Shown: piece by piece, positions 52,906-60,222 of the stretch
Layout: each line of letters begins with the position of its first letter
How positions within the stretch are numbered: position 1 is the first letter of the stretch
Assembly (NCBI GenBank): GCA_027067555.1
Contig: JAMOVU010000010.1
Location: 1 to 63,122 of the forward strand
Direction: 5' to 3'
Source: Candidatus Aminicenantota bacterium
Lineage (GTDB): Bacteria; Acidobacteriota; Aminicenantia; JAMOAD01
DNA length: 63,122 bases
Notes under the pieces: model-generated
Databases searched by the model: none
What the model saw: the letters and a program-made list of their open reading frames with translations, nothing else
Told to the model about the DNA's origin: nothing
Position numbers and translations under genes: made by a program

Positions 52906-52915
52906 AGTTACTTTT
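52885..52915. repeat. 12-bp perfect inverted repeat
   Basis: AAAAGTAACTTT (52885-52896) and its exact complement AAAGTTACTTTT (52904-52915) flank a 7-bp centre. It covers the -35 and spacer of the sulfatase-like gene promoter and reads as a repressor site or hairpin. Confidence 0.65.
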
Positions 52916-52944
52916 CTCGCTTGATTAGCATTAAAATTAAAGTC

Positions 52945-52973
52945 TTGACTAAACCATTAATTTTAATTATATT
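52945..52973 (+). promoter_or_regulatory. Promoter for tRNA-Leu and probably the GH92 gene
   Basis: TTGACT (52945-52950), 17-bp spacer and TATATT (52968-52973), ending 11 bases before the tRNA 5' end. Confidence 0.7.
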
Positions 52974-52984
52974 TTCCTGTTTAT

Positions 52985-53068
52985 GCCGAAGTGGCGGAAA
53001 TGGCAGACGCGCCAGATTCAGGATCTGGTGGGCTTCGGCCTGTGGGGGTTCAAATCCCCCCTTCGGCA
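52985..53068 (+). tRNA. tRNA-Leu (CAG)
   Basis: Acceptor stem GCCGAAG pairs with CTTCGGC (53061-53067), with discriminator A at 53068. The D-arm holds GGCGGAAATGGCAGACGC, and the anticodon stem CCAGA/TCTGG encloses TTCAGGA with anticodon CAG at 53019-53021. A long variable arm marks a class II tRNA, and GGGGG-TTCAAAT-CCCCC is the T-arm. The 3' CCA is not encoded. It reads CUG codons. Confidence 0.96.
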
Positions 53069-53090
53069 TTATTTCCATTAAGAGGTCATA

Positions 53091-55433
53091 ATGATAAGAA
53101 AATCACTTATCTTTTTTTTTACCTTTGTCTTTTCACTCTTTTCCCTGTTTTCAGGTGAAAAGTCAAATTATGATTATGTGAATCCATTTATTGGCACGGG
53201 TGGCTATGGGCATACATTCCCGGGAGCTGTGGTTCCTTTCGGAATGATTCAGGTATCTCCTGATACTGCCTTAAAAGAGGTTGGAAATAGCTATCCCTGG
53301 TGTGCGGGTTATCAGTATTCGGATAAAACCATTTTGGGGTTTAGCCATACCCATTTCAGTGGAACAGGACATTCGGATTTGGGCGATATACTTTTAATGC
53401 CTATTTCCGGAAAACTTTTAATGGAGCCGGGAGAGGAGAATTCTCCGGAAACGGGGTATAGATCAAGATTTTCCCATAAAAGTGAATTTGCGCAGCCCGG
53501 ATACTACAGGGTGAAATTATCTGACTATGATATTGATGTTGAACTTACTGCAACAAAAAGAGTTGCCTTTCATCATTATTCTTTTAATAAAAAATCTCCT
53601 TCTTATGTGATTTTGGATTTGATTCATTCGATTTATTATTTTAAGGAAAAGAATGTTTGGTCTTATTTAAGAGTTTTAAATAGTAATCTTGTCGTCGGGT
53701 ACAGGCAGACAACCGGATGGGCTAAAAACAGAAAAATTTTTTTTGCAGTGGAATTTTCCAGACCTTTTTCGGATTATGGTTATAAAAGATATGATGAAAA
53801 TTTTTATTATTTCAGGAGCAAGGGAAAGCTCATAAAATTAAAGAATAAAAGGGAAGCTCATGAGATTTACGGAAAAAAGTTGAGAGTGTTCTTTGATTTT
53901 TCAGGGATAAAAGAGCTCTATGTTAAAGTTGCAATTTCCGGAGTGGACATTGAAGGTGCTTTAAAAAATTTAAGAAAAGAGATTCCCGATTGGGATTTTG
54001 AGAGGGTAAGAGCAGAGGCAAAAAAAGCCTGGGAAAATGAGCTTAACAAAATCCATGTGAAAGGTTCTGAGAAAAATAAGGAGATATTTTATACAGCTCT
54101 TTATCATCTTATGATAGCTCCTATGCTTTATCAGGATATTGACAGAAGATACAGAGGGATAGATCATCAGATACACAAAGCTGAAAATTTTACGAATTAC
54201 ACTACTTTTTCATTATGGGATACTTTCAGAGCTGCTCACCCGCTTTATATAATTTTATATAGGGAAAGGATAGGGGATTTTGTAAATTCAATGCTTAAAC
54301 ATTATGAGCAAAGCCCTGAGGGGATGCTTCCGATCTGGCCATTTCACGCGAATGAAACATGGTGTATGATAGGTTATCACTCTGCGGCTGTTATAGCTGA
54401 AGCCTATTTAAAGGGTATAAAAGAATTTGATTATGAAAAGGCACTTGATTCAATGGTAAGTACTGCCACAAATAAAAATTATGGTGGTTTAAGATATTAT
54501 GAAAAATACGGGTATATCCCTGTTGATAAGGAAGTTGAAGCAGCATCCAAGACACTTGAATACGGTTATGATGATTATGCAATCGCACTTATGGCCCGAA
54601 AAATGGGCAAGAAAGATATTTTCAAAAGATTCATAAAAAGGGCCTTTTTTTACAAAAATATTTTTGATAAAAATACAGGCTTTATGAGAGCTAAAAAATC
54701 AGACGGAAAGTTCAGAGAGCCTTTTGACCCTCTGAGGGCTAATTATGGGGGGGATTATACTGAAGGTAATGCATGGCAGTACACCTGGCATGTGCTTCAG
54801 GATCCGGAGGGACTTATACGATTGATGGGTGGTTCGAAAAAGTTTGTAAAAAAATTGGATAAACTTTTTAAAATTAAGGGCGATGAAAAGAAATATGGTT
54901 CTGTTGAAGATATGTCAGGTTTTATAGGACAGTATGTACAGGGCAATGAGCCAAGCCACCACATAGCCTATCTTTACAATTATGCGGGATACCCCTGGAA
55001 AACACAGAAAAAAATTAATCTTATAATGAAAAGAATGTTTGACAATACTCCTTTCGGAATACCCGGAAATGAAGATTGCGGACAGATGTCAGCATGGTAT
55101 ATTTTTTCAGCTCTGGGATTTTATCCTGTATCTCCTGTTGAAAATATATATATCATAGGAAAACCTCTCTTTAAAGAGGCTGCGATTAACTTGGGAAAAG
55201 ATAAAGAATTCAATATTATTGCAAAAAATCTCAGTGAAAAAAATATTTACATAAAAAAAGCGTATCTGAATGGTAAAAGGTTAAAAAGGGCATATATTAC
55301 CCATCATGAATTGATGAAAGGAGGAACTCTTACATTCATTATGTCTTCAAAGCCTAACAAAAAGTGGGCATCTGATAAAAAACACCTTCCTCCTTCTGCT
55401 TACTCTCGATTCAGAGCTTATGTTAAGGATTAA
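53091..55433 (+). CDS. GH92 family alpha-mannosidase
   Basis: 780 residues with a signal peptide (LIFFFTFVFSLFSLFSG). GH92 features are YVNPFIGTGGYGHTFPGAVV, FGMIQVSPDT, FSHTHFSGTGHSDLGDILLM, SLWDTFRAAHPLY, GGDYTEGNAWQYTW and GNEDCGQMSAWYIFSALGFY. The family are calcium-dependent exo-mannosidases acting on alpha-linked mannose. Secretion suggests breakdown of external mannose-containing glycans or cell-surface glycan editing. GAGG lies before the ATG, 22 bp after the tRNA. It overlaps the converging nitroreductase gene by 11 bp. Confidence 0.94.
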   Translation: MIRKSLIFFFTFVFSLFSLFSGEKSNYDYVNPFIGTGGYGHTFPGAVVPFGMIQVSPDTALKEVGNSYPWCAGYQYSDKTILGFSHTHFSGTGHSDLGDILLMPISGKLLMEPGEENSPETGYRSRFSHKSEFAQPGYYRVKLSDYDIDVELTATKRVAFHHYSFNKKSPSYVILDLIHSIYYFKEKNVWSYLRVLNSNLVVGYRQTTGWAKNRKIFFAVEFSRPFSDYGYKRYDENFYYFRSKGKLIKLKNKREAHEIYGKKLRVFFDFSGIKELYVKVAISGVDIEGALKNLRKEIPDWDFERVRAEAKKAWENELNKIHVKGSEKNKEIFYTALYHLMIAPMLYQDIDRRYRGIDHQIHKAENFTNYTTFSLWDTFRAAHPLYIILYRERIGDFVNSMLKHYEQSPEGMLPIWPFHANETWCMIGYHSAAVIAEAYLKGIKEFDYEKALDSMVSTATNKNYGGLRYYEKYGYIPVDKEVEAASKTLEYGYDDYAIALMARKMGKKDIFKRFIKRAFFYKNIFDKNTGFMRAKKSDGKFREPFDPLRANYGGDYTEGNAWQYTWHVLQDPEGLIRLMGGSKKFVKKLDKLFKIKGDEKKYGSVEDMSGFIGQYVQGNEPSHHIAYLYNYAGYPWKTQKKINLIMKRMFDNTPFGIPGNEDCGQMSAWYIFSALGFYPVSPVENIYIIGKPLFKEAAINLGKDKEFNIIAKNLSEKNIYIKKAYLNGKRLKRAYITHHELMKGGTLTFIMSSKPNKKWASDKKHLPPSAYSRFRAYVKD

Positions 55434-55980
55434 ATTTGTTAATGAATGCGAACTCTTTTAAATCCTTCCTTTCCGGCCTTTTAAGCTCAGCTTCTTTTTG
55501 CCAATCACTTAAATCATCTGAAATTTCAGGAGATTTTTCCCCTAAAATTAAAAGAGCGATTAGTTCATATTCTTTCGGGATGTTTAGAATATTTTTTACC
55601 TTTTGGTTGTCAAAACCTGCTATCGGATGGGCAACCAGACCCATTTCCGTGGCTCTAAGAATTAAAAAAGCAGTGGCCATTCCGGTATCAAAAAGATGAT
55701 ATTTTCTCTCCTTAATAATGCAATCATCCTTTTCAGAGGAGAAAACAGCAATTATCAATGAGCTTTTTCTTGCCCATTCATTCCCCTTTGAAAGCAAAGA
55801 TTTTATTTGGGTTAACAATTTATTATCATTAATAAAAACATATTTCCAGGGCTGTTTGTTAAAGCAGGAAGGTGCAAGAGATGCAGCCTTAGCAATTTCT
55901 TCTATAATTTCTTCTGAGATTTTGGTTTCTTTAAGTGATCTGTAGGCTCTTCTTTTTTCTATTGCTTCTTTTACTTTCAT
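55423..55980 (-). CDS. Nitroreductase family protein
   Basis: A 185-residue FMN-dependent nitroreductase-fold protein: KRRAYRSLKETKIS at the N-terminus (phosphate-binding), ASLAPSCFNKQPWKYVFI, FDTGMATAFLILRATEMGL and HPIAGFDNQKVKNILNIP. It starts three bases after the rubrerythrin stop and shares its promoter, pointing to a redox or oxidative stress role. The physiological substrate is unknown. Confidence 0.9.
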   Translation of the reverse strand: MKVKEAIEKRRAYRSLKETKISEEIIEEIAKAASLAPSCFNKQPWKYVFINDNKLLTQIKSLLSKGNEWARKSSLIIAVFSSEKDDCIIKERKYHLFDTGMATAFLILRATEMGLVAHPIAGFDNQKVKNILNIPKEYELIALLILGEKSPEISDDLSDWQKEAELKRPERKDLKEFAFINKFNP

Positions 55981-55982
55981 TT

Positions 55983-56453
55983 TTAAACAAGTATTTTTTT
56001 TATAGAGGACAATTTTATAAAATGGTTTCTTTCCTGTTGAATAATTTTATTCAGGATAGAATGTTGCTCTTGTGGGATAGCGTCTTTGAGTTCTTGATAA
56101 AGAAGAATTGAATCAAGTTCTTTTTTTATCGCATAATCAACTGCAGCTTTAATATCCCTAATCTTACCTGTTTCACCTTCAACATCTTTGAGGTCAAATA
56201 TCATACTGTTTGCATATGCTTTAAGATAAGCAAAATACTCTTCCGGGAACTCATCGGTATTATAGGCTTTAAGCTTTGAAAGCAGTGAAGTGAATACATT
56301 TTTGTGATTAACTTCCTCATCTGCAAGATATTCGAAGAGCTCAGATTGTTTTTTATCCTCAGTGCTTTTTGCAAGAACCCTATAAAATTCCTCTCCGTTT
56401 TCTTCGATTTTAATTGCAAATTGAAGAATTTCAGAAATATCATAGTTTTTCAT
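55983..56453 (-). CDS. Rubrerythrin-like ferritin-family diiron protein
   Basis: 156 residues forming a four-helix ferritin-like bundle. Diiron ligands lie in KIEENGEEFYRVLA and YLADEEVNHKNVF (first pair) and KKELDSILLYQEL and IIQQERNHFIKLSS (second pair). The rubredoxin tail of classical rubrerythrin is missing, so it would need an external electron donor; the nitroreductase downstream is a candidate. AAAAGGAGGGAAAA lies before the ATG. Confidence 0.88.
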   Translation of the reverse strand: MKNYDISEILQFAIKIEENGEEFYRVLAKSTEDKKQSELFEYLADEEVNHKNVFTSLLSKLKAYNTDEFPEEYFAYLKAYANSMIFDLKDVEGETGKIRDIKAAVDYAIKKELDSILLYQELKDAIPQEQHSILNKIIQQERNHFIKLSSIKKILV

Positions 56454-56483
56454 TTTTCCCTCCTTTTTTGTTCATATAAAATC

Positions 56484-56512
56484 ATTATAACTTAATAATA
56501 ATTTAAAATCAA
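56484..56512 (-). promoter_or_regulatory. Promoter for rubrerythrin-nitroreductase
   Basis: Minus strand TTGATT (56512-56507), 17-bp spacer and TATAAT (56489-56484), with a 30-nt leader. Confidence 0.7.
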
Positions 56513-56540
56513 ATATCTTTTAATATGCAAACCATTGAGA

Positions 56541-56546
56541 TATAAT
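56541..56546 (+). promoter_or_regulatory. -10 element, leaderless
   Basis: TATAAT at 56541-56546 is followed by five A bases and the ATG at 56552, without a ribosome site. The -35 (TTTTAA, 56518-56523) is weak. Confidence 0.5.
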
Positions 56547-56551
56547 AAAAA

Positions 56552-57295
56552 ATGTTGATGAAAAGAGGTTTTGCTCTTATTTTTGTATTTATATTATTCG
56601 TAACAAGTGCTTTTTCAATTTCAAAAGAAGAACTTTTAAAGGCTGAAAATTATTATAGAAAAGGGGAATATAAAAAATCCCTCGAAATTTATCTTAAAGC
56701 TGAAAAGGAAATCCCTAATTATGAAATTTATTATAATCTTGGAAATATCTATTTTAAGCTGAATAAATTTGCCTATGCAAAGCTTTATTATTTGAGAGCT
56801 TACAAGATAAGACAGAATGATTCTGATTTGCTGCACAATTTAAAGGCTGTGGAAATGAGATTGGAGGATAGAATAAAGCTTCCAGAAGAGGATCCATTTA
56901 CAAAAATCTTAAATTCAATAAAAAATTCTTTTACTATGAATACATATTTGATAATTTCTTTAATTCTCTTTTTTATAATAGTTCTGATTTTCGTATTCCT
57001 TGATTTTGAATGGAAAAAGTATATGCTTTTTGCACTTTCCTTTTTATTAGTTGTTTTGTTTATTATTGACATCGTAAAGATTAATGAGTATAAGAAGAGT
57101 CAATACATCCTTGTTTCTCCTAAAGTTGATGTTAAAAGCGAGCCCACTGATATCGGAAGTACTGTTTTTATTATTCACGAAGGAATTGATTTTGAAGTTA
57201 AAGATAAAGTTGGGGATTGGTATCTTATTGTACTAAAGAATGGATATAGAGGGTGGATAAAAGCTCGAGAGGGTAAGGATTTTCTTAAAGTTTGA
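56552..57295 (+). CDS. BatE-like TPR and SH3 domain membrane protein
   Basis: 247 residues: signal peptide or first helix (FALIFVFILFVTSAFS), two to three TPR units (AENYYRKGEYKKSLEIYLKA, YYNLGNIYFKLNKFAYAKL), two transmembrane helices (about 130-150 and 156-176) and an SH3-like domain (VDVKSEPTDIGSTVFIIHEG, GWIKAREG). This order is that of BatE in Bat operons, but BatA-D and MoxR are not next to it. It overlaps the converging aminotransferase gene by 11 bp. Confidence 0.78.
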   Translation: MLMKRGFALIFVFILFVTSAFSISKEELLKAENYYRKGEYKKSLEIYLKAEKEIPNYEIYYNLGNIYFKLNKFAYAKLYYLRAYKIRQNDSDLLHNLKAVEMRLEDRIKLPEEDPFTKILNSIKNSFTMNTYLIISLILFFIIVLIFVFLDFEWKKYMLFALSFLLVVLFIIDIVKINEYKKSQYILVSPKVDVKSEPTDIGSTVFIIHEGIDFEVKDKVGDWYLIVLKNGYRGWIKAREGKDFLKV

Positions 57296-58442
57296 AAAAT
57301 TCTCTAATTTTTTCTCCTATGTAGTCAATCTCCTCTTTTTTCAGATGGGGATACATAGGTAAAGTTAAAATTTCTTTTGCTATTTTCTCACTTGTAGGAA
57401 GAGAACCATTTTTATAACCTAAGTATTTAAGTGCAGGCTGAAGATGAGAGGGGATGGGGTAGTGTATTCCCACACCAATACTATTTTTTGAGAGGTACTC
57501 TTTTAGTTCATCTCTTTTTTCAGTTCTTATAACATATAGGTGAAAGACAGATTTTTTATGTTCGAAAATCTTTGGAGTTTTTAAAGGAAGCTCTTTTAAA
57601 ACTTCATTATAGTATTTTGCAAGTTCTATTCTTTTGTTATTCCATATGTCCAATCTCTTTAGTTTTAATCTTAATACTGCTGCCTGAATCTCATCCAGTC
57701 TTGAGTTATACCCGATAAATTCATGGGTGTATTTATCTGGCTGGCCATGGACTCTGAGCATTGATGATTTTTTTGCAATATCTTCATTGTTTGTGAGGAC
57801 TATTCCACCTTCTCCGAGGGCACTCAAATTTTTTGAAAAATAAAAGCTGAAAGCCGCTGCATCTCCCAATCCGCCTATTTTTTTACCTTGAAATTCTGCT
57901 CCGTGAGCCTGCGCACAATCTTCTAAAATCAGGAGATTATATCTTTTTGCAATCTCTTGTATTTTATCCATTTCTGCCGGAGTTCCGTAAAGGTGTACTG
58001 GAATTATTGCTTTTATTATTTTTCCGGAAGCTTTATCCTGAAGGATGTTTCCATCAAAGATTGTATTATTTTCAATATATTCGGAAATCTTTGCAGGTGA
58101 TATGTTAAAATCATTTTCATCAATATCAATCATTATAGGATGAGCTCCGGTTTGAATGATTGCTTCTATTGTTGCAAAAAAGGTAAATGATGGTGCTATT
58201 ACTGCATCTCCTTCTTCTATTCCCATTGATTTTAAAGATAAAAATAGGGCTGCTGTTCCCGAATCAACGCCAATACCATACTGTGCTCCTGAGTATTCTG
58301 CAAATTCTTTTTCAAAAGCTTTCATATTAGGGCCTAACATAAGATGCATTGAGTCAAAAATCTTTTGCCACTCTTTCCAGAGTTCCTCTTTAATCTCTTC
58401 GTATTGAGGTTTAAGATCAACGAGTTTTATCTCTCTTTTCAT
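57285..58442 (-). CDS. DegT/DnrJ/EryC1/StrS family sugar aminotransferase
   Basis: A 385-residue PLP enzyme: MLGPNMKAFEKEFAEYSGAQ, GVDSGTAALFLSLKSMGI, APSFTFFATIEAII, ILEDCAQAHGAEFQGKKIGG, and the Schiff-base Lys in FYFSKNLSALGEGG (about 204). These enzymes aminate keto-sugars on nucleotides for LPS or O-antigen, or act as dehydratases. No partner sugar dehydratase is nearby, so the substrate is open. AACGGGAGAG precedes the ATG. Confidence 0.92.
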   Translation of the reverse strand: MKREIKLVDLKPQYEEIKEELWKEWQKIFDSMHLMLGPNMKAFEKEFAEYSGAQYGIGVDSGTAALFLSLKSMGIEEGDAVIAPSFTFFATIEAIIQTGAHPIMIDIDENDFNISPAKISEYIENNTIFDGNILQDKASGKIIKAIIPVHLYGTPAEMDKIQEIAKRYNLLILEDCAQAHGAEFQGKKIGGLGDAAAFSFYFSKNLSALGEGGIVLTNNEDIAKKSSMLRVHGQPDKYTHEFIGYNSRLDEIQAAVLRLKLKRLDIWNNKRIELAKYYNEVLKELPLKTPKIFEHKKSVFHLYVIRTEKRDELKEYLSKNSIGVGIHYPIPSHLQPALKYLGYKNGSLPTSEKIAKEILTLPMYPHLKKEEIDYIGEKIREFFKL

Positions 58443-58514
58443 TATAACTCTCCCGTTAAAGTAATATGCTATTCTATCACCTTAGATTACATAAAAAAAG
58501 ATTTTGAAGGATAA

Positions 58515-58601
58515 CTATTTTCTTTCCTTCTCTTCAAGAAAATTTACTAAGATTAAAAGCTCTGAAATTATGAATAAAGTTAGAAGTTCGTAAAAAAGCA
58601 T
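58515..58601 (-). CDS. Small 28-residue hydrophobic ORF
   Basis: An ATG at 58601 preceded by GGAGGGAAAAG opens a 28-codon frame to a TAG at 58515. The product has one hydrophobic helix (residues 2-24, with LFIISELLILVNF) and a charged LEEKERK end. It lies 72 bp upstream of the aminotransferase gene in the same direction, behind an operator-like palindrome. It could be a small membrane protein or a leader peptide; no homology is claimed. Confidence 0.5.
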   Translation of the reverse strand: MLFYELLTLFIISELLILVNFLEEKERK

Positions 58602-58644
58602 CTTTTCCCTCCGAAAAAGCAGATAAATTATTCTACAATAGGGT

Positions 58645-58665
58645 GTGTATCAAATAGTGATACAC
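58645..58665. promoter_or_regulatory. Operator-like palindrome
   Basis: GTGTATCA (58645-58652) and its exact complement TGATACAC (58658-58665) flank a 5-bp centre, between the divergent small ORF/aminotransferase and CCA-enzyme genes. It reads as a dimeric repressor site. Confidence 0.6.
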
Positions 58666-58740
58666 ATAAAATAATCCGGTGTGAAAACTCCAATCCTTGA
58701 ATAAATTATGGCTTTATGGTAAAAATAGTAAGGGAAAAAG

Positions 58741-60222
58741 ATGAAAATAGAGAATAATAAATATAAATTTAAAGATAGAGATTTTTTCCTTAAACTTTTC
58801 GGAGAAAATGTTTATGCAGTGGGTGGATTTGTAAGGGATTTGTTCTTAGGAAAAGTTAGAGATGATGTTGATTTATTGATTGTAAAAGAAGATATTGACT
58901 CAATTATAGAAAAGTTAAAACCACATGGTAAAGTTGATGTGGTGGGCAAAAATTTTGGAATAGTGCTTTTTACAAAGGATGGAATTAATTATGAAATTGC
59001 TCTTCCGAGAATTGATATAGCAGATACCAGTAAGAGGGCTGATCATAAAAACTTCATAGTAAAAGCTGACCCCAATTTACCAATTGAAAAGGATCTTGAA
59101 AGAAGGGATTTTGTATGCAATTCCATGGCTCTTCATTTGAAAAGCGGAGAGCTTATTGATCCTTTTGGTGGAGTGAAAGATATTGAAAAGAAAATTTTAA
59201 GAATGACAAATGAAAAGAGCTTTTTTGATGATCCTTTGAGAATTCTCAGAGCTGCAAGATTTGCTTCCACTCTTGAATTTGAACTTGATGGAAAGATATA
59301 TCCAAAGGCAAATGAAACTGATCTCACCGGCTTAAGTATGGAACGAATAACCGAAGAATTTTTCAAAATGATTATAAGATCCAAAAAACCTTCCATAGGA
59401 TTTTGGGAGTACTTTAAGTTAGGGGTTTTAAAACAGCTTTTTCCAGAGCTTTTTAAGCTTACCCTTACCATCCAGGATTCAAAATTCCATCCGGAAACTG
59501 ATGAGCAGGGGCATCACACAGTCTGGGCACACACTATGCTCGTTGTTGACAATGCTTCATTTCTTGCAAAAAATGAAAGATTTGATTTTGATGAGACTGA
59601 GAGGCTGATACTAATATTAGGGGCTCTCTTTCATGATATAGGAAAAATAAGCACAACCGAATGGAATTGGAAAAGAGGAAGAATGACAATTACGAGTAAT
59701 AACCATGATTTTGTCGGAGAAAAGATTGTGGAGAATATTTTTAAAAGATTTAACATAATTAAATACAAAGGCTATAAAATGAAAGAGCTGGTAAAAAGAA
59801 TGGTCAGATTCCACCACAGGATTCACGATCTCTGGAAAAACAGGGAGTTTATATCTAAAAAATCGGTTGCCAGAATTTATCTTGAATTTAAGGATGATAT
59901 AAAATACCTTCTTATCCTGGATATTTCCGATAAGGAGGGAAGAGGGCAGGGAATACCAGCAACTCTTGATGAGAGAGGGGAATGGTTTTTGGAAATGATA
60001 GACAAGTATGAACTGAACAAAGAAACAATAAATCCCTTAATTATGGGAAGAGACTTAATTGCCCTTGGTATGAAACCGGGACCGGCCATGGGAGAAGTTT
60101 TAAAAGAATTATATGAATTACAGCTTGAGGACAGGTTCAAGACGAAAGAAGAGGGACTTGAATTTGCTAAAAAATACATAAAAGATTATATTTTTTCGGA
60201 GGAAACTAATGAAAATCAATAG
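58741..60222 (+). CDS. CCA tRNA nucleotidyltransferase / poly(A) polymerase family with HD domain
   Basis: 493 residues of the class II nucleotidyltransferase family. YAVGGFVRDLFLGK and VDLLIVKE supply the catalytic head, RRDFVCNSMALHLKSGELIDP is the nucleotide-recognition region, DDPLRILRAARFA the neck, and an HD domain follows (GALFHDIGKISTTEWN, VRFHHRIHDLWK). The HD part suggests phosphatase or phosphodiesterase activity. It probably adds CCA to tRNAs, as the tRNA-Leu in this window does not encode it. AAGGGAAAAAG precedes the ATG. It overlaps the next gene by 14 bp. Confidence 0.9.
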   Translation: MKIENNKYKFKDRDFFLKLFGENVYAVGGFVRDLFLGKVRDDVDLLIVKEDIDSIIEKLKPHGKVDVVGKNFGIVLFTKDGINYEIALPRIDIADTSKRADHKNFIVKADPNLPIEKDLERRDFVCNSMALHLKSGELIDPFGGVKDIEKKILRMTNEKSFFDDPLRILRAARFASTLEFELDGKIYPKANETDLTGLSMERITEEFFKMIIRSKKPSIGFWEYFKLGVLKQLFPELFKLTLTIQDSKFHPETDEQGHHTVWAHTMLVVDNASFLAKNERFDFDETERLILILGALFHDIGKISTTEWNWKRGRMTITSNNHDFVGEKIVENIFKRFNIIKYKGYKMKELVKRMVRFHHRIHDLWKNREFISKKSVARIYLEFKDDIKYLLILDISDKEGRGQGIPATLDERGEWFLEMIDKYELNKETINPLIMGRDLIALGMKPGPAMGEVLKELYELQLEDRFKTKEEGLEFAKKYIKDYIFSEETNENQ

